Part shown: positions 24,499 through 32,391 of the stretch, in pieces
Layout of the letters: the number at the start of each line of letters is the position of its first letter
Numbering within the stretch: position 1 is the stretch's first letter
Assembly (NCBI GenBank): GCA_030690405.1
Contig: JAUYGU010000059.1
Coordinates: 1 to 64,000, forward strand
Origin: Dehalococcoidia bacterium
GTDB lineage: Bacteria > Chloroflexota > Dehalococcoidia > SM23-28-2 > RBG-16-64-32
Direction of reading: 5' to 3'
Length of the DNA stretch: 64,000 bases
Translations under genes and position numbers: made by a program
Notes under the pieces: model-generated
The model's input: the letters and a program-made list of their open reading frames with translations, nothing else
What the model was told of the DNA's origin: nothing
Databases searched by the model: none

Positions 24499-25974
24499 GT
24501 GGATAGCGTCAACCGGTTCGGGCCGGAGCTGATCCTGCTATCGGCGGCGGGGGTGATCATCCTGGCGGACCTCGGCTGGGCGCTGGCGGGCCCGCGCGCG
24601 GAGGGGGCGCGGCGGGGCGTCCTGGCGGCGCTGGCCCTGGCGGGGGCGGCGGCGTCCATCGGCTGGTCGGCCTTGCTCATCGCCTTCGACAAGCGGGGAG
24701 AGGCGTTCGACGGGATGATGACCGTGGACGACTTCTCGCTGTTCTTCAATTTCCTGTTCGCGGGCATCGTTGTGATCGTCGTCCTCTCGTCGATCGATCT
24801 CCTGCGGGAGAACCGGTTCGTGGCCGAATACTACGGGCTGGTGCTGGCGTCGGCCGCGGGGATGATGCTGCTGGCGAGCACGATAGACCTGATAGCAATA
24901 TTCGTGGCGCTGGAGATGACCGGCATCAGCCTGTACATCCTGGTCGCCTTCCTGAAGGACGGGCGCTCCAGCGAGGCGGGGCTGAAGTACCTGTTGCTGG
25001 GAGCGATAAGCTCCGCGGTGACGCTGTACGGGATGGCGTTCCTGTTCGGCCTCTCCGGCTCGACGTCGCTGGACGAGATCGCGACCGCGGTGCGCAGCGC
25101 CGACGGCGGCACGCGCTCGGCGCTGGTGCTGGCGGCGGTGTTCCTGATGGCCGGGTTCGGGTTCAAGATGGCGATCGTGCCGTTCCAGATGTGGGTGCCG
25201 GACGTGTACGAAGGAGCGCCGACACCGGTGACGGCGTACCTCTCGGTGGGCAGCAAGGCGGCGGGGTTCGCGGTGGTGATGCGCGTGTTCCTCTCGGCGC
25301 TGGGGGACGGCTCGATCTCCAGCGACTGGGCGAACGTGTTCGCGGCGCTGGCCGCCGTGTCGATGAGCCTGGGGAACCTGACGGCGCTGATGCAGGGCAA
25401 CATCAAGCGGATGCTGGGGTACAGCTCCATCGCCCAGGCGGGGAACTTCCTGATCGGGCTGGCGGCGGTGGCGGCGGCGGACCCGCAGCTGCTGCTGGGG
25501 ACGAGCTCCGTCGTCTTCTTCCTGGGGACGTACGCATTCACCAACCTGGGCGCCTTCATCGCCGTCATCGCGATCTCGAACAAGATCCGCTCGGACGAGA
25601 TCGCGGACTACGCGGGCGTCGCCAGGCGGTCGCCGCTGCTGGCGCTGGGGCTGACGCTCTGTCTCCTGTCGCTGACGGGCATCCCGCCGACAGCGGGGTT
25701 CATCGCCAAGGTGTACGTGTTCAACGCCGCCGTGCAGGCGAACCTCGTCTGGCTGGCGATCGTGGGCGTGCTCAACAGCGTCGTCGCCGCTTACTACTAC
25801 CTGCGCGTGGTCATGACCATGTACACCGCCGAACCGGCGAGCGAGGAACGGTTCCAGCCTGGGTATTACCTGGGGCTGGCGATGGCTGTGGCCGTGGTCG
25901 GGCTGCTGGCGGTGGGCATCTTCCCGAGCCCGCTGCTAGAGGCGTCCGAGGCGGCGGCCGGCGTGTTCGGCTAG
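24499..25974 (+). CDS. nuoN: NADH-quinone oxidoreductase subunit N
   Basis: 491-residue antiporter-like subunit: ALEMTGISLYILVAFLK, KMAIVPFQMWVPDVYEGAPTP, YSSIAQAGNFLIGL and LTGIPPTAGFIAKVYVF. The start is GTG within the GTGGATAG repeat. It ends the nuo cluster; a strong hairpin follows. Confidence 0.95.
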   Translation: MDSVNRFGPELILLSAAGVIILADLGWALAGPRAEGARRGVLAALALAGAAASIGWSALLIAFDKRGEAFDGMMTVDDFSLFFNFLFAGIVVIVVLSSIDLLRENRFVAEYYGLVLASAAGMMLLASTIDLIAIFVALEMTGISLYILVAFLKDGRSSEAGLKYLLLGAISSAVTLYGMAFLFGLSGSTSLDEIATAVRSADGGTRSALVLAAVFLMAGFGFKMAIVPFQMWVPDVYEGAPTPVTAYLSVGSKAAGFAVVMRVFLSALGDGSISSDWANVFAALAAVSMSLGNLTALMQGNIKRMLGYSSIAQAGNFLIGLAAVAAADPQLLLGTSSVVFFLGTYAFTNLGAFIAVIAISNKIRSDEIADYAGVARRSPLLALGLTLCLLSLTGIPPTAGFIAKVYVFNAAVQANLVWLAIVGVLNSVVAAYYYLRVVMTMYTAEPASEERFQPGYYLGLAMAVAVVGLLAVGIFPSPLLEASEAAAGVFG

Positions 25975-25986
25975 CCCTCACCCTAG

Positions 25987-26010
25987 CCCTCTCCCGCAAG
26001 CGGGAGAGGG
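25987..26010 (+). terminator. Hairpin after nuoN (possible terminator or repeat)
   Basis: CCCTCTCCCGC-AA-GCGGGAGAGGG, a perfect 11-bp stem, lies 12 bp after the nuoN stop and 13 bp before ybeY. It has no T-run, and the same hairpin type occurs at 11487, so it may be a repeat that acts as a transcript end. Confidence 0.55.
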
Positions 26011-26023
26011 AGACCAGAATACG

Positions 26024-26473
26024 ATGACCGAGAAGCACGTTATCCTAGTCTCCATCGCCGGGCCGTTCGCCAGATCGCTGAGCGAGGAGCGGCTGGAGAC
26101 CGTCGCGCGGCGCGTGCTGGAGGCGGAGCGCGCCCCCGCCTGCGAGCTGAGCATCGCTGTCACCGACGACGAGACGGTGCGCGCGCTGAACCGCCAGTAC
26201 GCCGGCGAAGACGCCGTGACGGACGTGCTCTCGTTCTCGCAGCGGGAGGGGGAAGAGTTCGTGGCGCCGCCGGAGGGCGTGCCGCCGCTGGGCGAGGTGG
26301 TGATCGCCTACCCGCAGGCCGAGCGGCAAGCGGCGGAGCGGGGTCACGGGGCGGAGGAGGAGGTGACGCGCCTGCTGGTGCACGGGGTGCTGCACCTGCT
26401 GGGCTACGACCACGCGGAGCCGGAGGAGGCGCGGCGGATGCGGGAGAGAGAGGAGGCGCTGGTCAACGGATAG
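26024..26473 (+). CDS. ybeY: Endoribonuclease YbeY (rRNA maturation factor)
   Basis: 149-residue zinc-dependent single-strand RNase acting in 16S rRNA 3'-end processing and ribosome quality control. The metal-binding HGVLHLLGYDH (H-x3-H-x5-H) is intact near residue 122, with VTDDETVRALNRQYAGEDAVTDVLSF before it. The ATG lies downstream of the nuoN hairpin; dnaX follows 80 bp later from its own promoter. Confidence 0.94.
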   Translation: MTEKHVILVSIAGPFARSLSEERLETVARRVLEAERAPACELSIAVTDDETVRALNRQYAGEDAVTDVLSFSQREGEEFVAPPEGVPPLGEVVIAYPQAERQAAERGHGAEEEVTRLLVHGVLHLLGYDHAEPEEARRMREREEALVNG

Positions 26474-26519
26474 GGAACGGATTAACGGATACCGCTCCGC
26501 ACTACCCGGGCGACCGCCT

Positions 26520-26547
26520 TTGATTCGCTGCGACGGCGGCCTATAAT
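26520..26547 (+). promoter_or_regulatory. dnaX promoter
   Basis: TTGATT, 16 bp, TATAAT. The -10 ends 6 nt before GTG 26554, so the transcript would begin at or next to the start codon (leaderless). Confidence 0.7.
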
Positions 26548-26553
26548 GGCCCC

Positions 26554-28278
26554 GTGGTAAGCTCAGACGCGCCCTCTGACGAGCCGGCCCAACCCTCCCT
26601 CGCCGACACGGCCAAGACCGCTTCTGCGGCGGGCTTTCAGGCAGGACAGGTCCTGTACCGCAAGTGGCGCCCCCAGAGCTTCGCGGAGGTGGTCGGCCAG
26701 GAAGCGGTGACGCGCACATTGCGCAACTCCGTCGCCTCCGGGCGGATCGCCCACGCGTACCTGCTGAGCGGGCCGCGGGGCACCGGCAAGACCAGCCTGG
26801 GGCGGCTGATCGCCAAGGCGGTCAACTGCGCGGCGGCGGCGGAGGGCGAGCCCTGCAACGAGTGCGACTCCTGCCACGCCTTCCTGGAGGGGCGCGCCAT
26901 CGACTTCATCGAGCAGGACGCGGCCAGCCACAACAGCGTGGACGACATCCGCCAGCTGCGCGAGAACGTGATCCTGAACCCGATGAGCGGGCGCTACAAG
27001 GTGTACCTGCTGGACGAGGTGCACATGCTGAGCAGCAGCGCCGAGAACGCCCTCCTGAAGACGCTGGAGGAGCCGCCGCCGCACATCATCTTCGTGCTGG
27101 CGACGACGGAGCCGCAGAAAGTCTCGGCGACGAACATCTCGCGCTGCCAGCCCTTCGACCTGCGACGGCTGCCCGCGGCGGCTGCCGTCGCACGGCTCGA
27201 GTTCGTCTGCGACAAGGAAGGGCTATCGCTGGACGAGGCCGCCCTGCACGAGGTGGCCCGCGCCGGCGGCGGCAGCCTTCGCGACGCGATCAACGCCCTC
27301 GAGCAGATCGTGACCTACTACGGCCCCTCGCCGACGCTGGAGCAGGTTCGGGAGACGCTGGGCGTGAGCGTGGACGCCCGCAGCGGTCAGCTCGCGCGGC
27401 TGCTGCTGAAGGGCTCTCGCCCAGGCGAGTCGCCTTTGGCGACAGGACAGGGTCTGCCGGACGGCCTGAAGCTGGTCGCTGCCGTGCGCGATGACGGCGT
27501 GGACATGCGCCGGTTCTCGCGCGAAGCGGTCGGCTACCTGCGGGAGCTGCTGCTGGTGAAGGCGGGCGCCGCCGACACGCTGGACGAATCGGCCGAAACG
27601 GTGGCGGAGATGGAGGCGCTGGCGAAGGGGGTCGAGCGCCAGGAGATAGTGCGAGCGTTGAAGACGCTGGGGAGACTGGACTTCCGGGACGACCCGCAGT
27701 CGTCGCTGCCGCTGGAGCTGGCGCTGGTGGATCTCGCGTCGGAGGCGGACGTCGCGCCGCGAGAGGCGGTCCGAAGCGCCGCGCCACCGCCGAAGGAAAC
27801 GCCCGCCGCCGAGAGCGAGCCGGAGCCACAGTTCTCGATGCCAGCATCGCCGGCGGAGGCGGTGGCGGCGACGACCGGCGGTCCGACAGTGGGCGCGTCT
27901 GGGAAACAGGCCGAGGAGTCGCCATCGGCGGCCGGGGTGCCGCCGGGCCTCCTTACGCGGGTGCGCGAGGCCTGCGGGGATAGCGATAAGCAGCTGGCGG
28001 CGCTGCTCAACGCTTCCTGTGAGGTGAAGTCGCTGGAGGGCGACGTGCTGACGGTCGGCTTCTACCACACGTTCCACCTGGAGCGGATGGAGGCGGGCGG
28101 CTACGGGGCGCGGCTGGGGGAGCTGGCGTCGCAGGTGCTGGGACGGGCGGTGAGCGTCGCGCTGGTGCACTCGCCGCGGAGGCCGGAGCCGGGGAAGATC
28201 AAGGGGGGGCATCTGGTGCAGGCGGCGCGCGAGTTGGGCGCGAAGCCTATCGGGAAAGTGCAGCATGACGAGAGCTAG
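26554..28278 (+). CDS. dnaX: DNA polymerase III subunits gamma/tau
   Basis: Clamp-loader ATPase, 574 residues. Walker A GPRGTGKTSLGR, a zinc module with CNECDSC, Walker B LLDEVHML and the SRC arginine-finger segment (ISRCQPF) are all present; the C-terminal part after residue 400 is a low-complexity linker and a tau-like domain. Residues about 287-298 (SRPGESPLATGQ) are encoded by a 33-bp repeat that also occurs in rsmI; it falls in a loop before LPDGLKLVAAVRDD and keeps the frame. There is no in-frame alternative start near the 5' end, and no ribosome site. ybaB and recR follow, the usual order. Confidence 0.95.
   Translation: MVSSDAPSDEPAQPSLADTAKTASAAGFQAGQVLYRKWRPQSFAEVVGQEAVTRTLRNSVASGRIAHAYLLSGPRGTGKTSLGRLIAKAVNCAAAAEGEPCNECDSCHAFLEGRAIDFIEQDAASHNSVDDIRQLRENVILNPMSGRYKVYLLDEVHMLSSSAENALLKTLEEPPPHIIFVLATTEPQKVSATNISRCQPFDLRRLPAAAAVARLEFVCDKEGLSLDEAALHEVARAGGGSLRDAINALEQIVTYYGPSPTLEQVRETLGVSVDARSGQLARLLLKGSRPGESPLATGQGLPDGLKLVAAVRDDGVDMRRFSREAVGYLRELLLVKAGAADTLDESAETVAEMEALAKGVERQEIVRALKTLGRLDFRDDPQSSLPLELALVDLASEADVAPREAVRSAAPPPKETPAAESEPEPQFSMPASPAEAVAATTGGPTVGASGKQAEESPSAAGVPPGLLTRVREACGDSDKQLAALLNASCEVKSLEGDVLTVGFYHTFHLERMEAGGYGARLGELASQVLGRAVSVALVHSPRRPEPGKIKGGHLVQAARELGAKPIGKVQHDES
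27413..27445. repeat. 33-bp coding repeat in dnaX
   Basis: It starts GCTCTCGCCCAGGCGAG and ends GTCGCCTTTGGCGACAG, with two short palindromes. The same 33 bp with one change lies at 36095-36127 in rsmI, where it is read in the opposite strand. Confidence 0.9.
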
Positions 28279-28339
28279 GCTGAGAGGAGAGCTCGGGCGG
28301 GTGGACGGCGAGCTACTGCGCCCGCGATTGGAGGTCTAG

Positions 28340-28663
28340 ATGGCCCAGCGGGGAATGAACCCTGAGATGATGAAGCAGTTCCAGGCGCTGCAGAGCAAGA
28401 TCGCGAAGGCGCAGCAGACGCTGGAGGAGACGATAGTCGAGGCGTCCTCCGGCGGGGGCGCCGTGGCGGTGGTGATGAACGCACAGCCGAAGCTGAACAG
28501 CATCACCATCGAGCCGGAGGTTGTGGACGCCTCCGACGTGGAGATGCTCCAGGACTTGATCCTGGCGGCGATAAACGAGGCGCTGGAGCAGGTCCGGGCC
28601 ACCCAGATGCAGCAGCTCGGGGGGATCGCCGGGGGGCTGAACATCCCCGGCCTCACGGGATAA
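28340..28663 (+). CDS. ybaB: YbaB/EbfC nucleoid-associated protein
   Basis: 107-residue DNA-binding protein that forms a tweezer-like dimer. Features: QALQSKIAKAQQTLEETIVEASSGGGAV, then VVMNAQPKLNSITIEPEVV and the C-terminal helix LQDLILAAINEALEQV. It lies between dnaX and recR as in most bacteria. A small GGGACATGGGACA tandem repeat lies after its stop. Confidence 0.93.
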   Translation: MAQRGMNPEMMKQFQALQSKIAKAQQTLEETIVEASSGGGAVAVVMNAQPKLNSITIEPEVVDASDVEMLQDLILAAINEALEQVRATQMQQLGGIAGGLNIPGLTG

Positions 28664-28777
28664 CCTCCGCTCACCCGCCATCCGCCCGGAACAAGGAACA
28701 TGGGACATGGGACACACCCACGCATCCCCGATTGAGGTGACCCCCTGAACGAACATCCAATCGCAGCTCCGGCGCCG

Positions 28778-29362
28778 GTGGCGCGTCTGATCGAGGAGTT
28801 CCACAAGCTCCCCGGCGTCGGGCCCAAGAGCGCGCAGCGCCTCACCTACTACCTGCTGCGGATGCCGGCGGCCGAGGCGCGGGCGCTGGCGGAGGCGATC
28901 CTGGACGTGAAGGAGAGGATCACCTTCTGCACCGTCTGCCAGAACGTCACCGATGGGAACCCCTGCCGTATCTGCGCCAGCGACAGGCGGGAACGCAGCA
29001 TCATCTGCGTGGTGGAGGAGCCGCTGGACATCCTGGCCCTGGAGCGCTCCGGCAGCTACCAGGGGCTATATCACGTGCTGCACGGCGCCATCTCGCCGAT
29101 GGACGGGATCGGGCCGGAGGACCTGAAGATACAGGAGCTGCTGGCGCGCCTGCACTCCGGTGAGGTGACGGAGGTGATCCTGGCCACGAACCCCAACCTG
29201 GAAGGCGAGGCGACGGCGATGTACCTCACCCGCCTGCTGCGGCCGCTGGGCCTGAAGGTGACCCGCCTGGCTCGTGGCCTGCCCGTCGGCGGCGACCTGG
29301 AGTACGCGGACGACGTGACGCTGACACGGGCGATGGAGGGGCGGCAGGAGATGTCCGGTTGA
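28778..29362 (+). CDS. recR: Recombination protein RecR
   Basis: Acts with RecO to load RecA at gaps. The 194 residues show the HhH motif ([12 protein letters not shown]), the C4 zinc finger ([16 protein letters not shown]) and the Toprim domain ([28 protein letters not shown]). GTG 28778 is chosen; the frame also continues to a CTG at 28745 behind GAGGTGA. The last 38 bp of its coding region are repeated at 29468-29505, beyond a repeat element. The present C terminus reads RQEMSG, while the downstream copy encodes RQEMEG followed by a stop, perhaps the ancestral end. Confidence 0.94.
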   Translation: MARLIEEFHKLPGVGPKSAQRLTYYLLRMPAAEARALAEAILDVKERITFCTVCQNVTDGNPCRICASDRRERSIICVVEEPLDILALERSGSYQGLYHVLHGAISPMDGIGPEDLKIQELLARLHSGEVTEVILATNPNLEGEATAMYLTRLLRPLGLKVTRLARGLPVGGDLEYADDVTLTRAMEGRQEMSG

Positions 29363-29505
29363 CGCGCAAGTTCAGGCGCAGGCGTAGCGCCGAGATTCTT
29401 CGCTCAGGTACGTTGCCGGGAGATCGGACGCCGTTCGGAGTCGCTCAGAATGACAGAAGGCGTCGCCTGACGCTGACGCGGGCGATGGAGGGGCGGCAGG
29501 AGATG
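29316..29505. repeat. Direct duplication of the recR 3' end around a family A element
   Basis: The 38-bp copies at 29316-29353 and 29468-29505 differ at one base. They enclose 114 bp that include a 65-bp element A (29392-29456). The second copy carries the GGAGGG ribosome site for recO. Confidence 0.92.
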
Positions 29506-29515
29506 GAGGGCTAGC

Positions 29516-30292
29516 GTGACCGCGCCGCGGCTGTACAAGACGGAGGCGATCGTCCTGCGTCAGCGGAAGCTGGGCGAGGCGGACCGCATCCTGACGCTGC
29601 ACACGCCCGCCTACGGCAAGCTGGACGCCAAGGCGAAGGGGGTGCGCAAGACGACGAGCCGCATGTCCGGGCACCTGCAGCCGCTCAGCCGCTGCATGGT
29701 GCAGCTGGCACGGGGTCGCTCCGGACTGGACGTGATCGCCGGCTGCGAGACGCTGGAGAGCTTCCAGGCGCTGCGGGAAGACCTGGACCGGCTGAGCCGC
29801 GCCCTCTACGCCGCGGAGCTGGCGGACCGCTTCCTGGCGGAGCGGGTGGAGAGCATGACCACCTACCGGCTGCTCCTCGACACGCTGCGCCGCCTCCAGA
29901 GCGGCGACGCGGACACCGCCCTCCGTTACTACGAGATGCGGCTGCTGGAGCAGAGCGGCTTCCGGCCGGAGCTGGAGCGCTGCCTGGGCTGCGAGCGGGC
30001 GCTTCAGCCGGAGCCGAACTACTTCGCGCCGGTGGCGGGCGGGACGTACTGCCGGTCCTGCGGCGCGGGGGCGGCGGGTTCGCGTACGCTTTCGCTGAAC
30101 GCGCTCAAGGTCTTGCGGCTCCTGCAACGGGCGTCGTATAACGAAGTAGAGCGGGTGACTATGCCGCCGGCGCTGGCGCAGGAGGTCGAGCGCCACCTTC
30201 GCAGCTACATCGTCTGGATGCTGGAGCGCGACGTGAACGCGGCCGCGTTCGTGGAGCGCCTGCGGCGGGAGCAGCAGCCCCTCGAGGTCTAG
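29516..30292 (+). CDS. recO: DNA repair protein RecO
   Basis: 258 residues: N-terminal OB-fold (LYKTEAIVLRQRKLGEADRILTLHTP), helical domain, and zinc site CLGCERAL...YCRSC. It anneals ssDNA and works with RecR to load RecA. GTG 29516 is preceded by GGAGGG in the duplicated recR tail, so the duplication kept recO translatable. Confidence 0.93.
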   Translation: MTAPRLYKTEAIVLRQRKLGEADRILTLHTPAYGKLDAKAKGVRKTTSRMSGHLQPLSRCMVQLARGRSGLDVIAGCETLESFQALREDLDRLSRALYAAELADRFLAERVESMTTYRLLLDTLRRLQSGDADTALRYYEMRLLEQSGFRPELERCLGCERALQPEPNYFAPVAGGTYCRSCGAGAAGSRTLSLNALKVLRLLQRASYNEVERVTMPPALAQEVERHLRSYIVWMLERDVNAAAFVERLRREQQPLEV

Positions 30293-30295
30293 CCG

Positions 30296-30565
30296 ATGCC
30301 CCTCTACGAATACCACTGCGAGAAGTGCGACCGGGTGTTCGAGGCGCTGCGACCGTTGAGCGAATCGGACGTGGCGGTGCCCTGCCCGGACTGCGGCCGC
30401 GACGCGGACCGCATCATGCCGACTTCGTTTTCGGCGATGTCCTGGGATAAGGGCTACCCGCAGCGGGTGCCCTACCACCAGCGGCCGGTCCGCAACGTGT
30501 CGCCGAAGAAGCCGGCGGTGGCGCGCGTGAAGGGGAAGGGCGCGGCGAAGCCCGCGAAGAAGTAG
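30296..30565 (+). CDS. FmdB-family zinc-ribbon protein
   Basis: 89 residues. The N-terminal ribbon MPLYEYHCEKCDRVFEALRPL...CPDCGRDADRIM has the CxxC...CxxC of FmdB-type putative regulators; the tail is basic (VARVKGKGAAKPAKK). Function of the family is unclear. It starts 3 nt after recO and is followed by a paralogue. Confidence 0.85.
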   Translation: MPLYEYHCEKCDRVFEALRPLSESDVAVPCPDCGRDADRIMPTSFSAMSWDKGYPQRVPYHQRPVRNVSPKKPAVARVKGKGAAKPAKK

Positions 30566-30567
30566 CC

Positions 30568-30993
30568 ATGCCCCTGTACGAGTACTACTGCGAGCCCTGC
30601 AACGGGATCTTCGAGAGCATCCGGCCGATGCGCGAAGCCTCTCTGCCGGTGCCCTGCCCGGAGTGCAACCGGGATGCGGGCCGCATCATGTCCAGCTTCA
30701 ACGCGTTCACCTTCCGCGACGGCTACCCGCGGCGTCTGCCGGACAAGGGGACGTTCTGGCACATGGGCAAGGAGGTCAAGCAGCGCGCCAAGCGGATGCG
30801 CTGGTACGACCATCCGGAGACGACGGAGCCGAAGCCAACGCCTCGCCCGGCGAAGGGCGAGCAGACGACGGAGCGGGATAAGCAGATCGCGCGGGCGAAC
30901 GACCTGCGCTATCGGGGTCGCTGGGGGGTGGACGAGCGGGGGTTCCGGACGGTGAAGGCGAAGAAGGTTAAGCCGGCGAAGAAGGTGGTGTAG
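30568..30993 (+). CDS. FmdB-family zinc-ribbon protein, long paralogue
   Basis: 141 residues. The same ribbon (MPLYEYYCEPCNGIFESIRPM, CPECNRDAGRIM) is followed by a charged extension rich in Lys/Arg/Pro, ending RTVKAKKVKPAKKVV, which may bind nucleic acid. It is a tandem duplicate of the gene 3 nt upstream, with a new C-terminal part. Confidence 0.85.
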   Translation: MPLYEYYCEPCNGIFESIRPMREASLPVPCPECNRDAGRIMSSFNAFTFRDGYPRRLPDKGTFWHMGKEVKQRAKRMRWYDHPETTEPKPTPRPAKGEQTTERDKQIARANDLRYRGRWGVDERGFRTVKAKKVKPAKKVV

Positions 30994-31428
30994 GGGAGGA
31001 GGCCGCTCCCCGTGGCGACCTGAAGGTCGCCGCTACATTCCCACCCCACCCTGCAAACCGGGGCCAGCACGGGCGAGCCGAGATTCTTCGCTCAGGGCGG
31101 CCCGGCGGGTGCGGGCGTGGCTCGGGGTCGCTCAGAATGACAAGCGGGCCAGCAGGCGGGCGACCTGAAGGTCGCCCCTACATTGGGCGGGCGGGTAGGC
31201 CAGCGGGGCCGATCCGTGGTCGCTCAGAATGACAGGGCCGGAACGCGTTTTCAGCCAAGCCGCCGACTTCAGTCGGCGGTGCCACAGCGATGCGGGGCAA
31301 GAATGACATCGCCAAGCCCGCGGGCGACCTGAAGCATGTCCTGAGTGAAGTCGAAGGGGTCGCCGCCATAGGGCAGCGTTGCCGGCAGGGCTGAAGCCCT
31401 GCAGCTACGAGGCCGCGCGGGCGGCCGG
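30994..31428. repeat. 435-bp gene-free repeat cluster
   Basis: In order: TGAA hairpin GGCGACC/GGTCGCC (31014-31037); element A (31080-31143); TGAA hairpin (31158-31182); half element A (31222-31235); CCGCCGAC-TTCA-GTCGGCGG (31260-31279); an interrupted TGAA hairpin (31322-31370) that contains a CATGTCCTGAGTGAAGTCG insert; and GGCAGGGC-TGAA-GCCCTGC (31384-31408). No ORF has protein-like features. Confidence 0.88.
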
Positions 31429-32391
31429 CTAGCTGCGGCGTTCGAGGGCGTAGCCGGTGAGGTCTTCGAGGGCCTGGCGGGCGGGGTCCTGCGGGAGGAC
31501 GGCCAGCGCCTCCAGGGCGGCGGCGCAGAAGCCGCGGGCCATCTCGTACGACTCCTGGGGTATGTCGCTCTCGCGGATCGCCTGCACGGCCTCGGCGAGC
31601 AGCTCGTTGCGCGGTCGCTCGAAGTACTTGTGGACCGGGTTGCCGGCGGGGCGGCGTTCGATCAGGAGGAGCGAGGGCAGGGTGAGCGTGCCCTGCATGA
31701 GGTCGCTGCCGACGGGCTTGCCCATCTCCGCCTCGTCGCCGGTGAAGTCCAGGATGTCGTCCACGATCTGGAACGCCATGCCGAAGTTGTGGCCGTAGCT
31801 GCGCAGCGCCTCGATCCACTCCTCCGGCTCGGCGGCGACGACGGCGCCGCCCTGGCAGGCGGTGGCGAACAGCGAGGCGGTCTTGCCGCCGATGCGCTGG
31901 AGGTAGTCGCGGACGGTCTGGCGGCTGTCGTAGGCGGTGAGGTCCTGGTTGATCTCGCCCCTGGCCATCACCATCAGCGTCTGCGAGAAGAGACGGATGA
32001 CGCGGATGTTGCCAGTGCGAGCGACCTGATCGGCGGCGTGGGCGAACATGTAGTCGCCGAGCATGACGGTGGTCGAGTTGTGGAAGGCGCTGTTGGCGGT
32101 CGGTCGGCCGCGACGGGTGCCGGCGCTGTCGATAACGTCGTCGTGGACGAGGGAGGCGGTGTGCAGGAGCTCGACGGAGGCGGCGAGCGGCACCAGGAGG
32201 TCGAGGTCGTACTCGCCGAAGTGGCCGGCGAGGAGGGTGAGGGCGGGTCGCAGGAGCTTGCCGCCGCCGCCGAGGATCATGCCGAGCATCTCAGCCAGCG
32301 GGGCGTAGTCCACCTGCTTGAGCGATTCGAAAGTGGCCTCGACGCGGGCGAGGTCCTCCTGGACGGGGCCGTAGAGCAGGCCGGTCCTCAC
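31429..32391 (-). CDS. Trans-type polyprenyl diphosphate synthase
   Basis: 320-residue all-helical prenyltransferase that extends isoprenoid diphosphates for quinone side chains. The two aspartate-rich motifs are LVHDDVIDSAGTRRGRPT (FARM) and VDDILDFTGD (SARM), with GGGGKLLRPALTLL before them. Length and motifs fit octaprenyl/heptaprenyl-type (IspB/HepT-like) enzymes; chain length cannot be read. GTG 32391 forms a 4-nt overlap with the tatD stop; the longer frame would run through tatD. Confidence 0.9.
   Translation of the reverse strand: MRTGLLYGPVQEDLARVEATFESLKQVDYAPLAEMLGMILGGGGKLLRPALTLLAGHFGEYDLDLLVPLAASVELLHTASLVHDDVIDSAGTRRGRPTANSAFHNSTTVMLGDYMFAHAADQVARTGNIRVIRLFSQTLMVMARGEINQDLTAYDSRQTVRDYLQRIGGKTASLFATACQGGAVVAAEPEEWIEALRSYGHNFGMAFQIVDDILDFTGDEAEMGKPVGSDLMQGTLTLPSLLLIERRPAGNPVHKYFERPRNELLAEAVQAIRESDIPQESYEMARGFCAAALEALAVLPQDPARQALEDLTGYALERRS

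Noticed and set aside
24471..24507. GTGGATAGTGGACAG tandem at the nuoM-nuoN junction as another gene-end duplication
   Set aside because: The unit is only 7-8 bp of simple repeat, too short to distinguish from slippage.
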